Source: Haliotis asinina (lineage: Eukaryota; Mollusca; Gastropoda; Lepetellida; Haliotidae). Taken from it: 64,000 nucleotides of DNA. Under the pieces are notes generated by a model. The model searched no databases and had not been told where the DNA came from. It saw nothing but the letters and a program-made list of their open reading frames with translations. Below, one piece after another: positions 63,401-64,000 of this stretch (position 1 is its first letter; each line of letters starts with the position of its first letter). The translations under genes and the position numbers were made by a program. The DNA lies in the NCBI RefSeq assembly GCF_037392515.1, contig NC_090291.1, positions 1,142,501 to 1,206,500 of the forward strand. The letters run 5' to 3'.

Positions 63401-63923
63401 TTATCATTTTCAGGAATCATGTGAGATAAGTGGAGGAATATATGACACCAGTTCCACCAGCAGCACTAGCAGCAGCTGCAAGCAGGTGTGTGTATAATCA
63501 AGTTTGCAACTTGGTGTACAGAGTTGTGTCCCCTAGCTATCAGGATACAGGTCAGAAACTTGGTGTACTTGAGTTGATATCAGGAATGTTTGTTATTGAA
63601 TCCAAAGCTTGATGTGGCATGTAGAGTTAGTTAGTTATCAGGATCTGACACCAGTTAAGGACATGTTTGCAACTCGCAAAAAACGAGAACTTGTTGTGAA
63701 TAATTCTACTAAACAAGGTGATTTTGTTATTTTCCTTTCACTGCTTACATATGGTTATATTCTAGTGTTTGAGGAGATGTTTGTTGAAGTATTACTGATA
63801 AACTTTGAGGTGATAATGACTTCTGTTCCTGATGCAGGTAGACCCAGTGGAGGCTGATGTAGAGAGATCTCTGTCTGCCTTCAAGGCAACTGGCAAAGTA
63901 CCAACCACAGTCATGGAGGCTAG
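27491..63923 (+). CDS. FANCA: Fanconi anaemia group A protein, N-terminal part (17 exons, continues past window)
   Basis: Core-complex component for FANCD2-FANCI monoubiquitination in interstrand crosslink repair, nuclear. Exons: 27491-27572, 31338-31450, 33135-33210, 34982-35127, 36953-37021, 37298-37371, 37844-37962, 38147-38214, 38948-38981, 40550-40690, 42701-42777, 60875-61016, 61923-62056, 62445-62555, 63123-63218, 63414-63485 and 63838-63923. All junctions are GT/AG and keep phase, giving 546 codons. Matches to human FANCA in order include [86 protein letters not shown] and [10 protein letters not shown]. The start [10 protein letters not shown] was chosen because it alone gives the phase needed by exon 2. 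One short exon between 35127 and 36953 may be missing from this model. Introns carry five minisatellites, and intron 11 carries a Polinton. Confidence 0.93.
27815..27960 (-). mobile_element. tRNA-derived SINE, type C, inverted copy
   Basis: The plus strand shows AGGGATTTGAACCCACATCC (antisense B-box) and TTGGGATTACACTAACTTAG. It pairs with the plus-strand copy at 27966-28210, forming an inverted pair. Confidence 0.65.
27966..28210 (+). mobile_element. tRNA-derived SINE, type C
   Basis: Contains GGTGGCTGAGCAGGTAAGGT (A-box region) and GGGTGCGGGTTCAAAT (B-box). It ends near GTGTAATTCCAAATATGACA. Confidence 0.68.
28465..28690 (+). mobile_element. tRNA-derived SINE, type C
   Basis: Direct repeat of the preceding copy, with an intact B-box GGTTCGAATC. 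Both copies share the leader GCAGTCTAGACTACCAGTTG. Confidence 0.7.
31690..31930 (+). mobile_element. Gastropod-type SINE, type B
   Basis: Contains TGTTGATCACTGGATTGTGT, CCGCCATATAGTTGGAATAT and TGCTGAGTGCAGCATAAAA, ending in a CTCA microsatellite. Related copies: 33500-33712, 34690-34885, 61712-61915 and a truncated one at the right edge. Confidence 0.68.
32374..32755. repeat. 33-bp minisatellite in FANCA intron 2
   Basis: About 11 diverged units of the type AACAGGTTGCACCTGGTG plus CAGGCTACC. The open frames on the minus strand here are repeat artefacts. Confidence 0.92.
33211..33415. repeat. Short-unit repeat at the start of FANCA intron 3
   Basis: Repeats of about 15-16 bp (CTAGGTGGTCCTGTTG, with TGTTTCTGCTGCTAG variants) begin at the splice donor GTAGGT itself, so the donor is the first unit of the repeat. 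Confidence 0.85.
33500..33712 (+). mobile_element. Gastropod-type SINE, type B
   Basis: Shares GGGATCGGGTGGTCAGACTC, TTGGTTGACACATGTCATTG and TGTTTACAGACTGGC with the copy at 61712. Confidence 0.65.
34690..34885 (+). mobile_element. Gastropod-type SINE, type B, diverged
   Basis: Shares TTCAGTAACCCATGCTTGTC and CTGATTATTTGGAGG-like blocks with other type B copies; it ends before FANCA exon 4. Confidence 0.55.
35128..36952. other. FANCA intron 4, with SINE debris and a possible missed exon
   Basis: It contains type A and B SINE pieces (35415-35660, 35985-36090). A 35-codon open stretch at about 35850-35940 has some exon-like composition, but its phase does not fit the flanking exons, so I do not include it in FANCA. 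Confidence 0.5.
35525..35660 (+). mobile_element. tRNA-derived SINE, gastropod type A, plus strand
   Basis: GCCTTGTGGTTAAAGGGTTT and GGGTTTGATTCCCACAAGGG form A- and B-box-like motifs, followed by AAGTCCATTTCTGCTCTGC. It lies in FANCA intron 4. Confidence 0.66.
38362..38480 (+). mobile_element. tRNA-derived SINE, gastropod type A, plus strand
   Basis: GTAGCGGAGAGGGTAGAGTG and CTGGGTTTGATTCCCCTC resemble A- and B-boxes, followed by TCTCCCACCATGATATTGG. It lies in FANCA intron 8. Confidence 0.6.
39122..39890. repeat. 53-bp minisatellite in FANCA intron 9
   Basis: About 14 units containing AGACTCATGGCTGGCATAGC and GATCGTAAACCCCATAC. Two unit types (GTAAACCCC and GTAACCCCC) alternate, so the working period is partly 106 bp. 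Confidence 0.96.
40744..42617. repeat. 50-bp minisatellite in FANCA intron 10, about 37 copies
   Basis: The unit contains GTGAAACCTTTAAAGTAAAC, CCTGTTGATC and AACATCAGTACAGTGTTAAG; variants such as CCTATAGATC recur in clusters. The array starts 54 bp after the exon 10 donor and ends 84 bp before exon 11, so it fills nearly the whole intron. Confidence 0.98.
43828..43985 (-). mobile_element. tRNA-derived SINE, gastropod type A
   Basis: The plus strand reads AGCAATATTCCAGCAATATC, ACGGCAGGGGACACCAGAAA and GAGGAATTGAAC (antisense B-box). This is the best-preserved copy in the window. Confidence 0.72.
44255..44500. repeat. Diverged TATGACCTGTA repeat
   Basis: Irregular units such as CTGTATGACC and ATTATATGACCTGTA resemble the 31-34 bp minisatellite at 45740-46207 and are probably older copies of it. 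Confidence 0.65.
45740..46207. repeat. 31-34 bp minisatellite, left of the Polinton
   Basis: Units such as GAATGCTGTATCTGACTTG plus TACCCTGTATGATGT alternate with related variants in a higher-order pattern. The array continues at 60108, showing that the Polinton inserted into it. Confidence 0.93.
46208..46352 (+). repeat. Polinton left terminal inverted repeat
   Basis: 145 bp, identical to the reverse complement of 59963-60107. Contains the near-palindrome AAAGCCTTATTT-ACT-AAATAAGGCTTT at about 46258-46284, which could form a 12-bp hairpin. Confidence 0.97.
46381..46998 (-). CDS. Polinton membrane-associated protein, 205 aa
   Basis: Unknown function. Residues 57-105 are strongly hydrophobic and Gly/Ala-rich ([19 protein letters not shown], then [13 protein letters not shown]), predicting one or two membrane segments. 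The N- and C-terminal parts are charged and helical. It is the first gene inside the left repeat and is transcribed toward it, as the end of a minus-strand block of four genes. A structural or membrane-remodelling virion role is only an inference. Confidence 0.75.
   Translation of the reverse strand: MGLYPVVEEVAKTLETVDGFRLRQLCDVKRQLEQDRDTRKALYKKYHRAFNILDGADTTLMTTSMGLGAAGVGLLATIVATRIVLGIEITAGVAGVLGLALKLISRRLHRKALKHDEIRVLAEAKLNTVSGRISTALSDSKISEEEFRSILSELTKYNGMKQDIRSKSRKSAISEDEKKKYIEQGIQKAQQAFITNTKEIIGGSR
47000..47695 (-). CDS. Polinton fibre-like protein A, 231 aa
   Basis: Unknown, beta-rich. Its N-terminus reads [20 protein letters not shown] followed by [12 protein letters not shown], which matches the N-terminus of the neighbouring gene at 47706-48604 ([20 protein letters not shown]). 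Paralogous beta-rich proteins beside a penton gene suggest vertex fibres or receptor-binding proteins; this is inferred from position and repetition, not from a recognised domain. Confidence 0.72.
   Translation of the reverse strand: MTSHRPNTTLNDLGDTEGFDQPGEEDTLYILHFKDNVYRWVSLSDFKEPKWLINVTFTSPYITIDADTGYISKIRNNGILIVDFIPEKELVYIESIGHKKKGLRAWPNNKLILSNNAYGIGFEIFPPFTLIIEVFFDLNNENTSRVHQILPGVSIHWFDEHIDQYCRIVIQRDTTGPINHLISLSGVFITTGNSIRLSPITLTNNLDLVDFKFINRLLTETQLKYLSKYIL
47706..48604 (-). CDS. Polinton fibre-like protein B locus, interrupted
   Basis: Starts with the same DLGDTxGFDxPG module as fibre-like protein A, and a related DLDDV...[16 protein letters not shown] segment occurs further along, so the module seems repeated. 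The C-terminal part is beta-rich. The start codon overlaps the stop of the penton-like gene by 4 bp (ATGA). The locus appears broken about once. Confidence 0.65.
48601..49254 (-). CDS. Polinton minor capsid (penton-like, single jelly-roll) protein, 217 aa
   Basis: Probable vertex protein of the icosahedral shell. Length (217 aa), high beta content, the C-terminal block [19 protein letters not shown] followed by SLTLHVK, and its position beside the other virion genes fit the single jelly-roll penton of Polintons. It is transcribed divergently from the gene at 49284, sharing a 29-bp AT-only promoter, and overlaps the downstream fibre-like gene by 4 bp. The reading frame is open throughout. Confidence 0.72.
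   Translation of the reverse strand: MYITLPGITSGEAVQLMHAIDNTSGQLEVALCDITYLPQWTNINASNNKLFVSGTRSQITDGYYSVCSLNDEVFKPLGAELKMNDSNGTVVLINNGRTSLRLGRPLARILGMSPDEIKPTTTVTGTKLPDLVPYRELYIHLGQMSTTYNIQGGHPSTILRAVPVKTEKYNDGRTESFSPRQYKRLTQGNIPELIISVLDINHNPVNIGYLSLTLHVK
49252..49286. promoter_or_regulatory. 35-nt palindrome containing two divergent start codons
   Basis: The 29 bp between the start codons (49255-49283) consist only of A and T and are perfectly palindromic around one central base; including CAT and ATG the palindrome is 35 nt. The TATATA character suggests a symmetric bidirectional late promoter for the penton-like and 49284 genes. Confidence 0.75.
49284..50443 (+). CDS. Polinton conserved protein locus with C-terminal membrane anchor, interrupted
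   Basis: From memory, sequences such as [58 protein letters not shown] and [13 protein letters not shown] recur in many invertebrate Polintons as one gene; its function is not known to me. The 3' end encodes a Pro-rich linker and a final hydrophobic segment ([16 protein letters not shown]), a likely tail anchor. It overlaps the convergent gene at 50421 by 23 bp. The locus appears broken about once. Confidence 0.72.
50421..51158 (-). CDS. Polinton coiled-coil and membrane-active protein, 245 aa
   Basis: Residues 25-120 form a charged coiled coil. A hydrophobic segment ([19 protein letters not shown]) follows at about 132-150, then a Gly/Pro linker and an amphipathic, Ala/Leu/Trp-rich C-terminus ([20 protein letters not shown]). 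I recall closely similar proteins in many invertebrate Polintons. The layout suggests a membrane-penetration or internal virion protein, comparable in role to adenovirus pVI; that comparison is inference. The frame is open. Confidence 0.75.
   Translation of the reverse strand: MTYDIEKVLADYKNKPFPGLEITFRELKGLDLLMQTIRGQLWKSTAKMSEIDDHIAYEKEKLGETEDESMKATIEERIRNLEDERQTWLETASGYKEKLRSQTNRVRETINQVLHRDTTLADRIRILFREQGITIASILTALGFIISTLVVSLTRGTVGPAGGGGTPTPAGGGGGVKDWIKKLGERLAKLAGKAAEALPGILGSIVSWLLGALAKTATWLSQNLWAAIVAVADLVYVAAKKFLTK
51162..51569 (-). CDS. Polinton small acidic protein, 135 aa
   Basis: Acidic N-terminus ([16 protein letters not shown]), basic middle, no membrane segment and no domain I recognise. 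It lies just upstream of the coiled-coil gene, 3 bp apart, so they are probably co-transcribed from the AT-rich divergent promoter at 51570-51607. A scaffold or core role is possible but unsupported. Confidence 0.65.
   Translation of the reverse strand: MDEDIPMDDMWDDSAQAFNDDQETSFSQGDSLMEGAVDDYYNAVENKSKLKPLGRNYSRFTLDSNGTLRLKAHPEIDLVHKRTREPLALSTLSSRHGSNFVRDELGFIDYGGARPKQYPPKLVQSLEGIRDATSD
51570..51607. promoter_or_regulatory. AT-rich divergent promoter between the acidic protein and MCP genes
   Basis: 38 bp, nearly all A and T, with TATATATAA just before the MCP start codon. Similar TATA-type tracts precede the starts at 53623 and 54399 and fill 49255-49283, so this looks like a shared Polinton promoter class. 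Confidence 0.6.
51608..52870 (+). CDS. MCP: Polinton major capsid protein (double jelly-roll), 420 aa
   Basis: Hexon-like shell protein. It begins [20 protein letters not shown]. Features typical of Polinton and adintovirus MCPs include [20 protein letters not shown] near the N-terminus, the [20 protein letters not shown] block around residues 297-316, and a C-terminal strand [20 protein letters not shown]. The length is right for two stacked jelly rolls. The frame is open; its 3' end overlaps the start of the ATPase gene by 29 bp, as in compact viral gene orders. Confidence 0.88.
   Translation: MYGRKLDPFRRLREPLGARAVRQSVTITNNPSKIDQNQTLLVRFPNLGENDLIVPGTVRLAFNITLTSDNDKRELVRNVGRAIIKKTTVKISGNEVLSIDDSVVFHCYGDLWKSEGERVNDVYQGISKSTRSRIGYAFTTDQLDKLSDGEKAIARAYGNRFCVPLDFELLTGHAPFYQAALGDRLEYELTFNDYSKVVRTPNGDEASYAIDNISLEFDMVTSPELARQVRSQYSGKMAILYDRVLRHRSVMRDKSDTVWNINLNVPARSMKGILVVPVEDYEPFRRDSEKFFNPEIEKVEVTIEGVPNQLFSHGMRPHQQWDEIKKLPVGTPHYITKDLDLGSVQIGEYLTTKYALWLDMRSTDDDKLHGSGRRIDNGSEGITIQITKKAQPAGKLKLYLYVIMDAQLNIDNGRFVQAIY
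52842..53458 (+). CDS. ATP: Polinton packaging ATPase locus (FtsK/HerA, A32-like), interrupted
   Basis: DNA-packaging motor of the element. A Walker A motif, [11 protein letters not shown], lies near the start, and a Walker B motif, [11 protein letters not shown], in the second half, followed by the sensor-like [18 protein letters not shown] block. These and the place next to the MCP gene fit the A32-like genome-packaging ATPases of Polintons and related viruses. The locus appears broken about once. Confidence 0.82.
53456..53516. repeat. Short GCTAAGCAAA repeat between Polinton genes
   Basis: About five imperfect units of AAGCTAAGCAAAGCTAAG follow the ATPase stop codon. The DNA in question is non-coding if the next gene starts at 53623. 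Confidence 0.85.
53623..54186 (+). CDS. Polinton protein of unknown function, 187 aa
   Basis: The ATG at 53623 is preferred over the one at 53500 because it directly follows the TATA-like tract TTATATTATA. The protein has a helical N-terminus ([14 protein letters not shown]), a block resembling other Polinton genes ([20 protein letters not shown]), a hydrophobic stretch near [12 protein letters not shown], and a low-complexity Gly/Ser/Asp tail that overlaps the next gene in another frame. The function is unknown. Confidence 0.68.
   Translation: MECEELLEQLLVPGVVDDDKREKLVALAVGGKAKHYFGDYTPDKIHKMSAEEIDKLYARYESRLGAEMTKTIGSAMTQIYTGIVSYFLPIPPERRLYLWEDLEKDPFIEHAVSSISCGLYHKYGMLLAPVTAAIITAKHCQFERKNNNNSIDGCCSRGDGSDTGTSEGNPSRGDGGDQGNSNQAEES
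54077..54373 (+). CDS. Polinton small membrane protein, 98 aa
   Basis: Residues 1-35 are Glu/Thr/Pro-rich, then a basic stretch ([15 protein letters not shown]) precedes one hydrophobic segment ([18 protein letters not shown]). A second Val/Pro-rich tail follows. It overlaps the end of the preceding gene by 110 bp. A single-pass virion membrane or DNA-binding protein is possible. Confidence 0.55.
   Translation: MDAAPEVTEVTQEPVRETPPEVTVETRETVTRQKNPKRVAAGKKRWCNQHKIINPRLLLAVGAAVVITWLYVGVPSHSEVVPPNSEVVTPTVDPHIML
54399..54626 (+). CDS. Polinton small hydrophobic protein, 75 aa
   Basis: It follows a TATATATACATA tract. Two weak hydrophobic stretches ([14 protein letters not shown] and [10 protein letters not shown]) suggest membrane association. 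I recall similar short genes between the capsid and polymerase blocks of other invertebrate Polintons. The function is unknown. Confidence 0.6.
   Translation: MSEGKTFVNDAYHATVVASLAVGYARLTKMVLKQPTIKLDFNLQDMGMLIMNLGMAMATKDILVKQGIIPDNIMK
54634..55059 (+). CDS. Polinton conserved membrane/coiled-coil protein locus, interrupted
   Basis: N-terminal hydrophobic segment ([18 protein letters not shown]), a charged coiled coil ([18 protein letters not shown]), a conserved centre ([17 protein letters not shown]) and a C-terminal hydrophobic anchor ([15 protein letters not shown]). I recall this layout from other invertebrate Polintons. It starts 8 bp after the preceding gene. The locus appears broken about once. 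Confidence 0.65.
55078..55341 (+). CDS. Polinton cysteine-rich zinc-binding protein, 87 aa
   Basis: Eleven cysteines and several histidines in patterns such as [14 protein letters not shown] and [18 protein letters not shown] suggest two zinc-binding knuckles; the C-terminus is basic ([12 protein letters not shown]). It sits 10 bp before the polymerase gene, so a nucleic-acid-binding replication accessory is plausible. No family is assigned. Confidence 0.65.
   Translation: MRPAPYQCEYILMGKTEACGRKCRNQGFCCFHMGSPNYTCSVCGIGVKGHYCLCKAHGANVVRHQLIYENKKGYIKERRRLLKIDSN
55351..59046 (+). CDS. PolB: Polinton protein-primed family B DNA polymerase, 1231 aa
   Basis: Replicative polymerase of the element. 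The ATG at 55351 is the first in frame. The N-terminus has three SAP-like repeats ([57 protein letters not shown]), unusual and probably DNA-binding. A zinc finger [20 protein letters not shown] follows at about residue 378. The exonuclease motif YADFEALV lies near 435, an HNH/endonuclease-VII-like zinc block ([11 protein letters not shown]...[11 protein letters not shown]) at about 530-563, and [12 protein letters not shown] near 580. Polymerase motif regions are [13 protein letters not shown] (about 820), [13 protein letters not shown] (about 975) and YTDMDSLL (about 1075). The frame is open throughout, and the 3' end overlaps the integrase gene by 20 bp. Confidence 0.94.
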   Translation: MLGVNTMTTVRELKRVAKQRGVIGYSRMRKSALLRLLGLEAPPTVKQLKAQAKQLGYTGYSNLGRAGLTALLSHTPVPTVKQLKAEAHDLGLGGYSRMRKPQLVELLRQNRAIDLQFVRTERAVGNYLRGWRMHVDRNIDITDIKPLIADKVNQELNNLGSIKFQITVKMSLDKQDEYVQPYFRGKQEVVTHTETIDTSIDTSFQQIREYLERYTHLGSGWAVDKIDNVYLDIANYVPFRGGSYLALPPYYRNKHAIVNVKNRGNDCLRLAIRSALFPADTNPNRSSNYPQEDGLNWDGIDEPTPISQITKVEKQSNLAINVFGHEGNTTIVHRVSPVKDRQVINIFMIQRGEKYHYTWIKHFSRLLYDQSAHREKTHFCERCLHGFTRADLLESHRDDCQGVGQTAIRVDMPKEGDNILKFSNHKNQMSVPYIIYADFEALVVGDSPTPPSGGSFTHKTQEHKACGFGYIVVRCDGETKTPVVYRGPDAAERFLKCLQEEEKIIRNTLYRIAPMRMTRVDRLAHASSTNCHVCDSPLNGDSVRDHCHITGKYRGAAHSACNLKLKINPKTINIPVVFHNLRGYDSHLIMQAIAKIDGNITCIPNNMERYISFSLNGLRFIDSFQFLLSSLDSLVKANNTFPITDRYTDAETRPLLMRKGVYPYEYMDSWVKFTETRLPPIDCFYSKLNEASVSRDDYSHATNVWNKLGCKNLGDYHDLYLRTDVLLLADVFEMFRRTCFKQYKLDPVWYYTSPGLSWDALLKKTGVNLELLTDYDMHLFIEKGLRGGISMASKRYAKANNQYVKGYDPNKPTNHILYLEANNLYGWAMSQYLPTGGFKWVPHVDVMGVAPDSNKGYILEVDLEYTKELHTSHNSYPLAPERMRVNPDWMFEYQHNLSGGRVTDVEKLVSNLMNKTKYIVHYRNLQLYLSLGMRLTKIHRVLMFDQSPWMEPYIRMNTDLRKKATSDFEKNLYKLMNNSVFGKTMENLRKRVTVKLVRSSEEDKLRRLIASPAFNRSKIFTDNLVALHMKKSHIKFNRPVYVGMSILDLSKHLMYDFYYNELKKQYGDRCEVLYTDMDSLLLEIRTEDLYEDMKKHLDLYDTSDYPKTHTIHSTVNKKVLGKMKDECAGTPIAEYIGLRPKMYSILKADNSEIRKAKGVKKYVVKQHIKHARFKEALFKTRTFRHKMNTLRSDGHKIYGLTINKTSLSPMDTKRWIAIDGINTYAYGHEKI
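59027..59995 (+). CDS. INT: Polinton retroviral-type integrase, 322 aa
   Basis: Inserts the element by cutting and joining its terminal repeats. A D,D35E core is visible: D74 in [11 protein letters not shown]133 in [11 protein letters not shown] and E169 in [14 protein letters not shown]. The C-terminal part (residues 235-310) is a chromodomain-like or SH3-like region ([19 protein letters not shown]). The frame is open. The last ten codons lie inside the right terminal repeat, so the gene end and the integrase substrate overlap. Confidence 0.94.
   Translation: MDMKKFEAIYYSPRGYWKGASAVDKLAKIARVPPEEAKAWLEKQALWQIYLPAPRYVPRRRFGINIPNSVHQADLLFLPHDKRYKYALTVVDVASRYKEAEPLTTKDSAQVARGFKRIYKRSPLTWPTELQVDPGREFMGAVSQLLAKHDTKVRRGTARAHRSQAIVERFNRTLAERLFGHQYAREMVTPGKRSTEWVTRLPKVVSAINHEVTRLTGKKPADAIKLKSIVAESAAPLRGKEKQIPDRALVRYLYQPGEHEGDRRKRATDPIWSVKTYNIDKVDIKADEPNLYYLRDGPGRGFVREELLIVPYGTVLPPTHVK
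59963..60107 (-). repeat. Polinton right terminal inverted repeat
   Basis: 145 bp, the exact reverse complement of 46208-46352 by eye. It includes the 3' end of the integrase gene and the same 12-bp-arm hairpin. Confidence 0.97.
60108..60870. repeat. 31-34 bp minisatellite, right of the Polinton
   Basis: Continues the array interrupted at 46207. Order-preserving variant units (TGTATATGACCTGTACGTTG, GCTGTTCTGGCCTGTATGTT, GCTGTATCTGACTTGTACCC) recur several times and then decay toward FANCA exon 12, whose acceptor begins 4 bp after it. Confidence 0.92.
61712..61915 (+). mobile_element. Gastropod-type SINE, type B
   Basis: Contains CTTCAGCAACCCATCCTTGT, GTTGACACATGTCATTGTAT, GAGCACTGGATTGTCTGATC and CCGCCATTTGTCTGGAATAT. 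Its end lies a few bases before the acceptor of FANCA exon 13, so it forms the 3' end of intron 12. Confidence 0.68.
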
Positions 63924-63944
63924 GTTAGACAGACCAGTGACAAA

Positions 63945-64000
63945 AAGCCAACTAATAGGATTGGGTGGTCAGGCCTGCTGACTTTGTTGACACATGTCAT
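63945..64000 (+). mobile_element. SINE type B, truncated by the window edge
   Basis: ATAGGATTGGGTGGTCAGGC and TTGTTGACACATGTCAT match the 5' part of the copies at 31690 and 33500. It begins about 20 bp after the donor of FANCA exon 17. Confidence 0.6.

Overview
The window is animal nuclear DNA: spliced genes with GT/AG introns, LINE, SINE and DNA-transposon remains, and many minisatellites. Two SINE-like families scattered through it (for example near 31.7, 33.5, 34.7, 43.8 and 61.7 kb) resemble, from memory, repeats common in abalone (Haliotis). Together with the expanded TRIM/NHL type of gene this suggests a gastropod mollusc. The species is an inference.

Layout. 1-5.67 kb: a tandem array of a 1.72 kb unit (three full copies and a truncated fourth), each carrying a 104-codon gene. 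The gene has a CCAAT box, an ATGCAAAT octamer and a TATA box upstream, and a histone-type 3' stem-loop with a purine-rich element downstream. A Tc1-like transposon fragment cuts the fourth copy. 6.4-13.5 kb: a TRIM/NHL pseudogene fragment, a fold-back element, LINE fragments, and a repeat pair with microsatellites inside. 13.6-15.9 kb: a two-exon RING/B-box/NHL (TRIM-like) gene on the minus strand. 16-22 kb: a palindromic ACGTAGGA array, 58-bp and 68-bp minisatellites, a perfect 35-bp inverted repeat and one doubtful coding exon. 22.3-26.9 kb: NDUFB9 (mitochondrial complex I, LYR family) on the minus strand in four exons, with a mariner element in its third intron. 27.5-63.9 kb: the first 17 recognised exons of FANCA (Fanconi anaemia core complex) on the plus strand, running off the right edge. 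Its start codon faces that of NDUFB9 across 582 bp.

FANCA intron 11 holds a 13.9 kb Polinton (46208-60107) with identical 145-bp terminal inverted repeats. Its genes include a protein-primed family B DNA polymerase, a retroviral-type integrase, a double-jelly-roll major capsid protein, a probable penton protein, an FtsK/HerA-type ATPase, fibre-like proteins and several small membrane proteins. It looks structurally whole and young, but about four of its genes are interrupted, so it is treated as a fossil copy. It sits in a 31-34 bp minisatellite whose other units preserve the empty target site.

Best leads: the tandem gene that looks wired like a replication-dependent histone gene but does not encode a histone, and the Polinton with its 35-nt palindrome linking two start codons.
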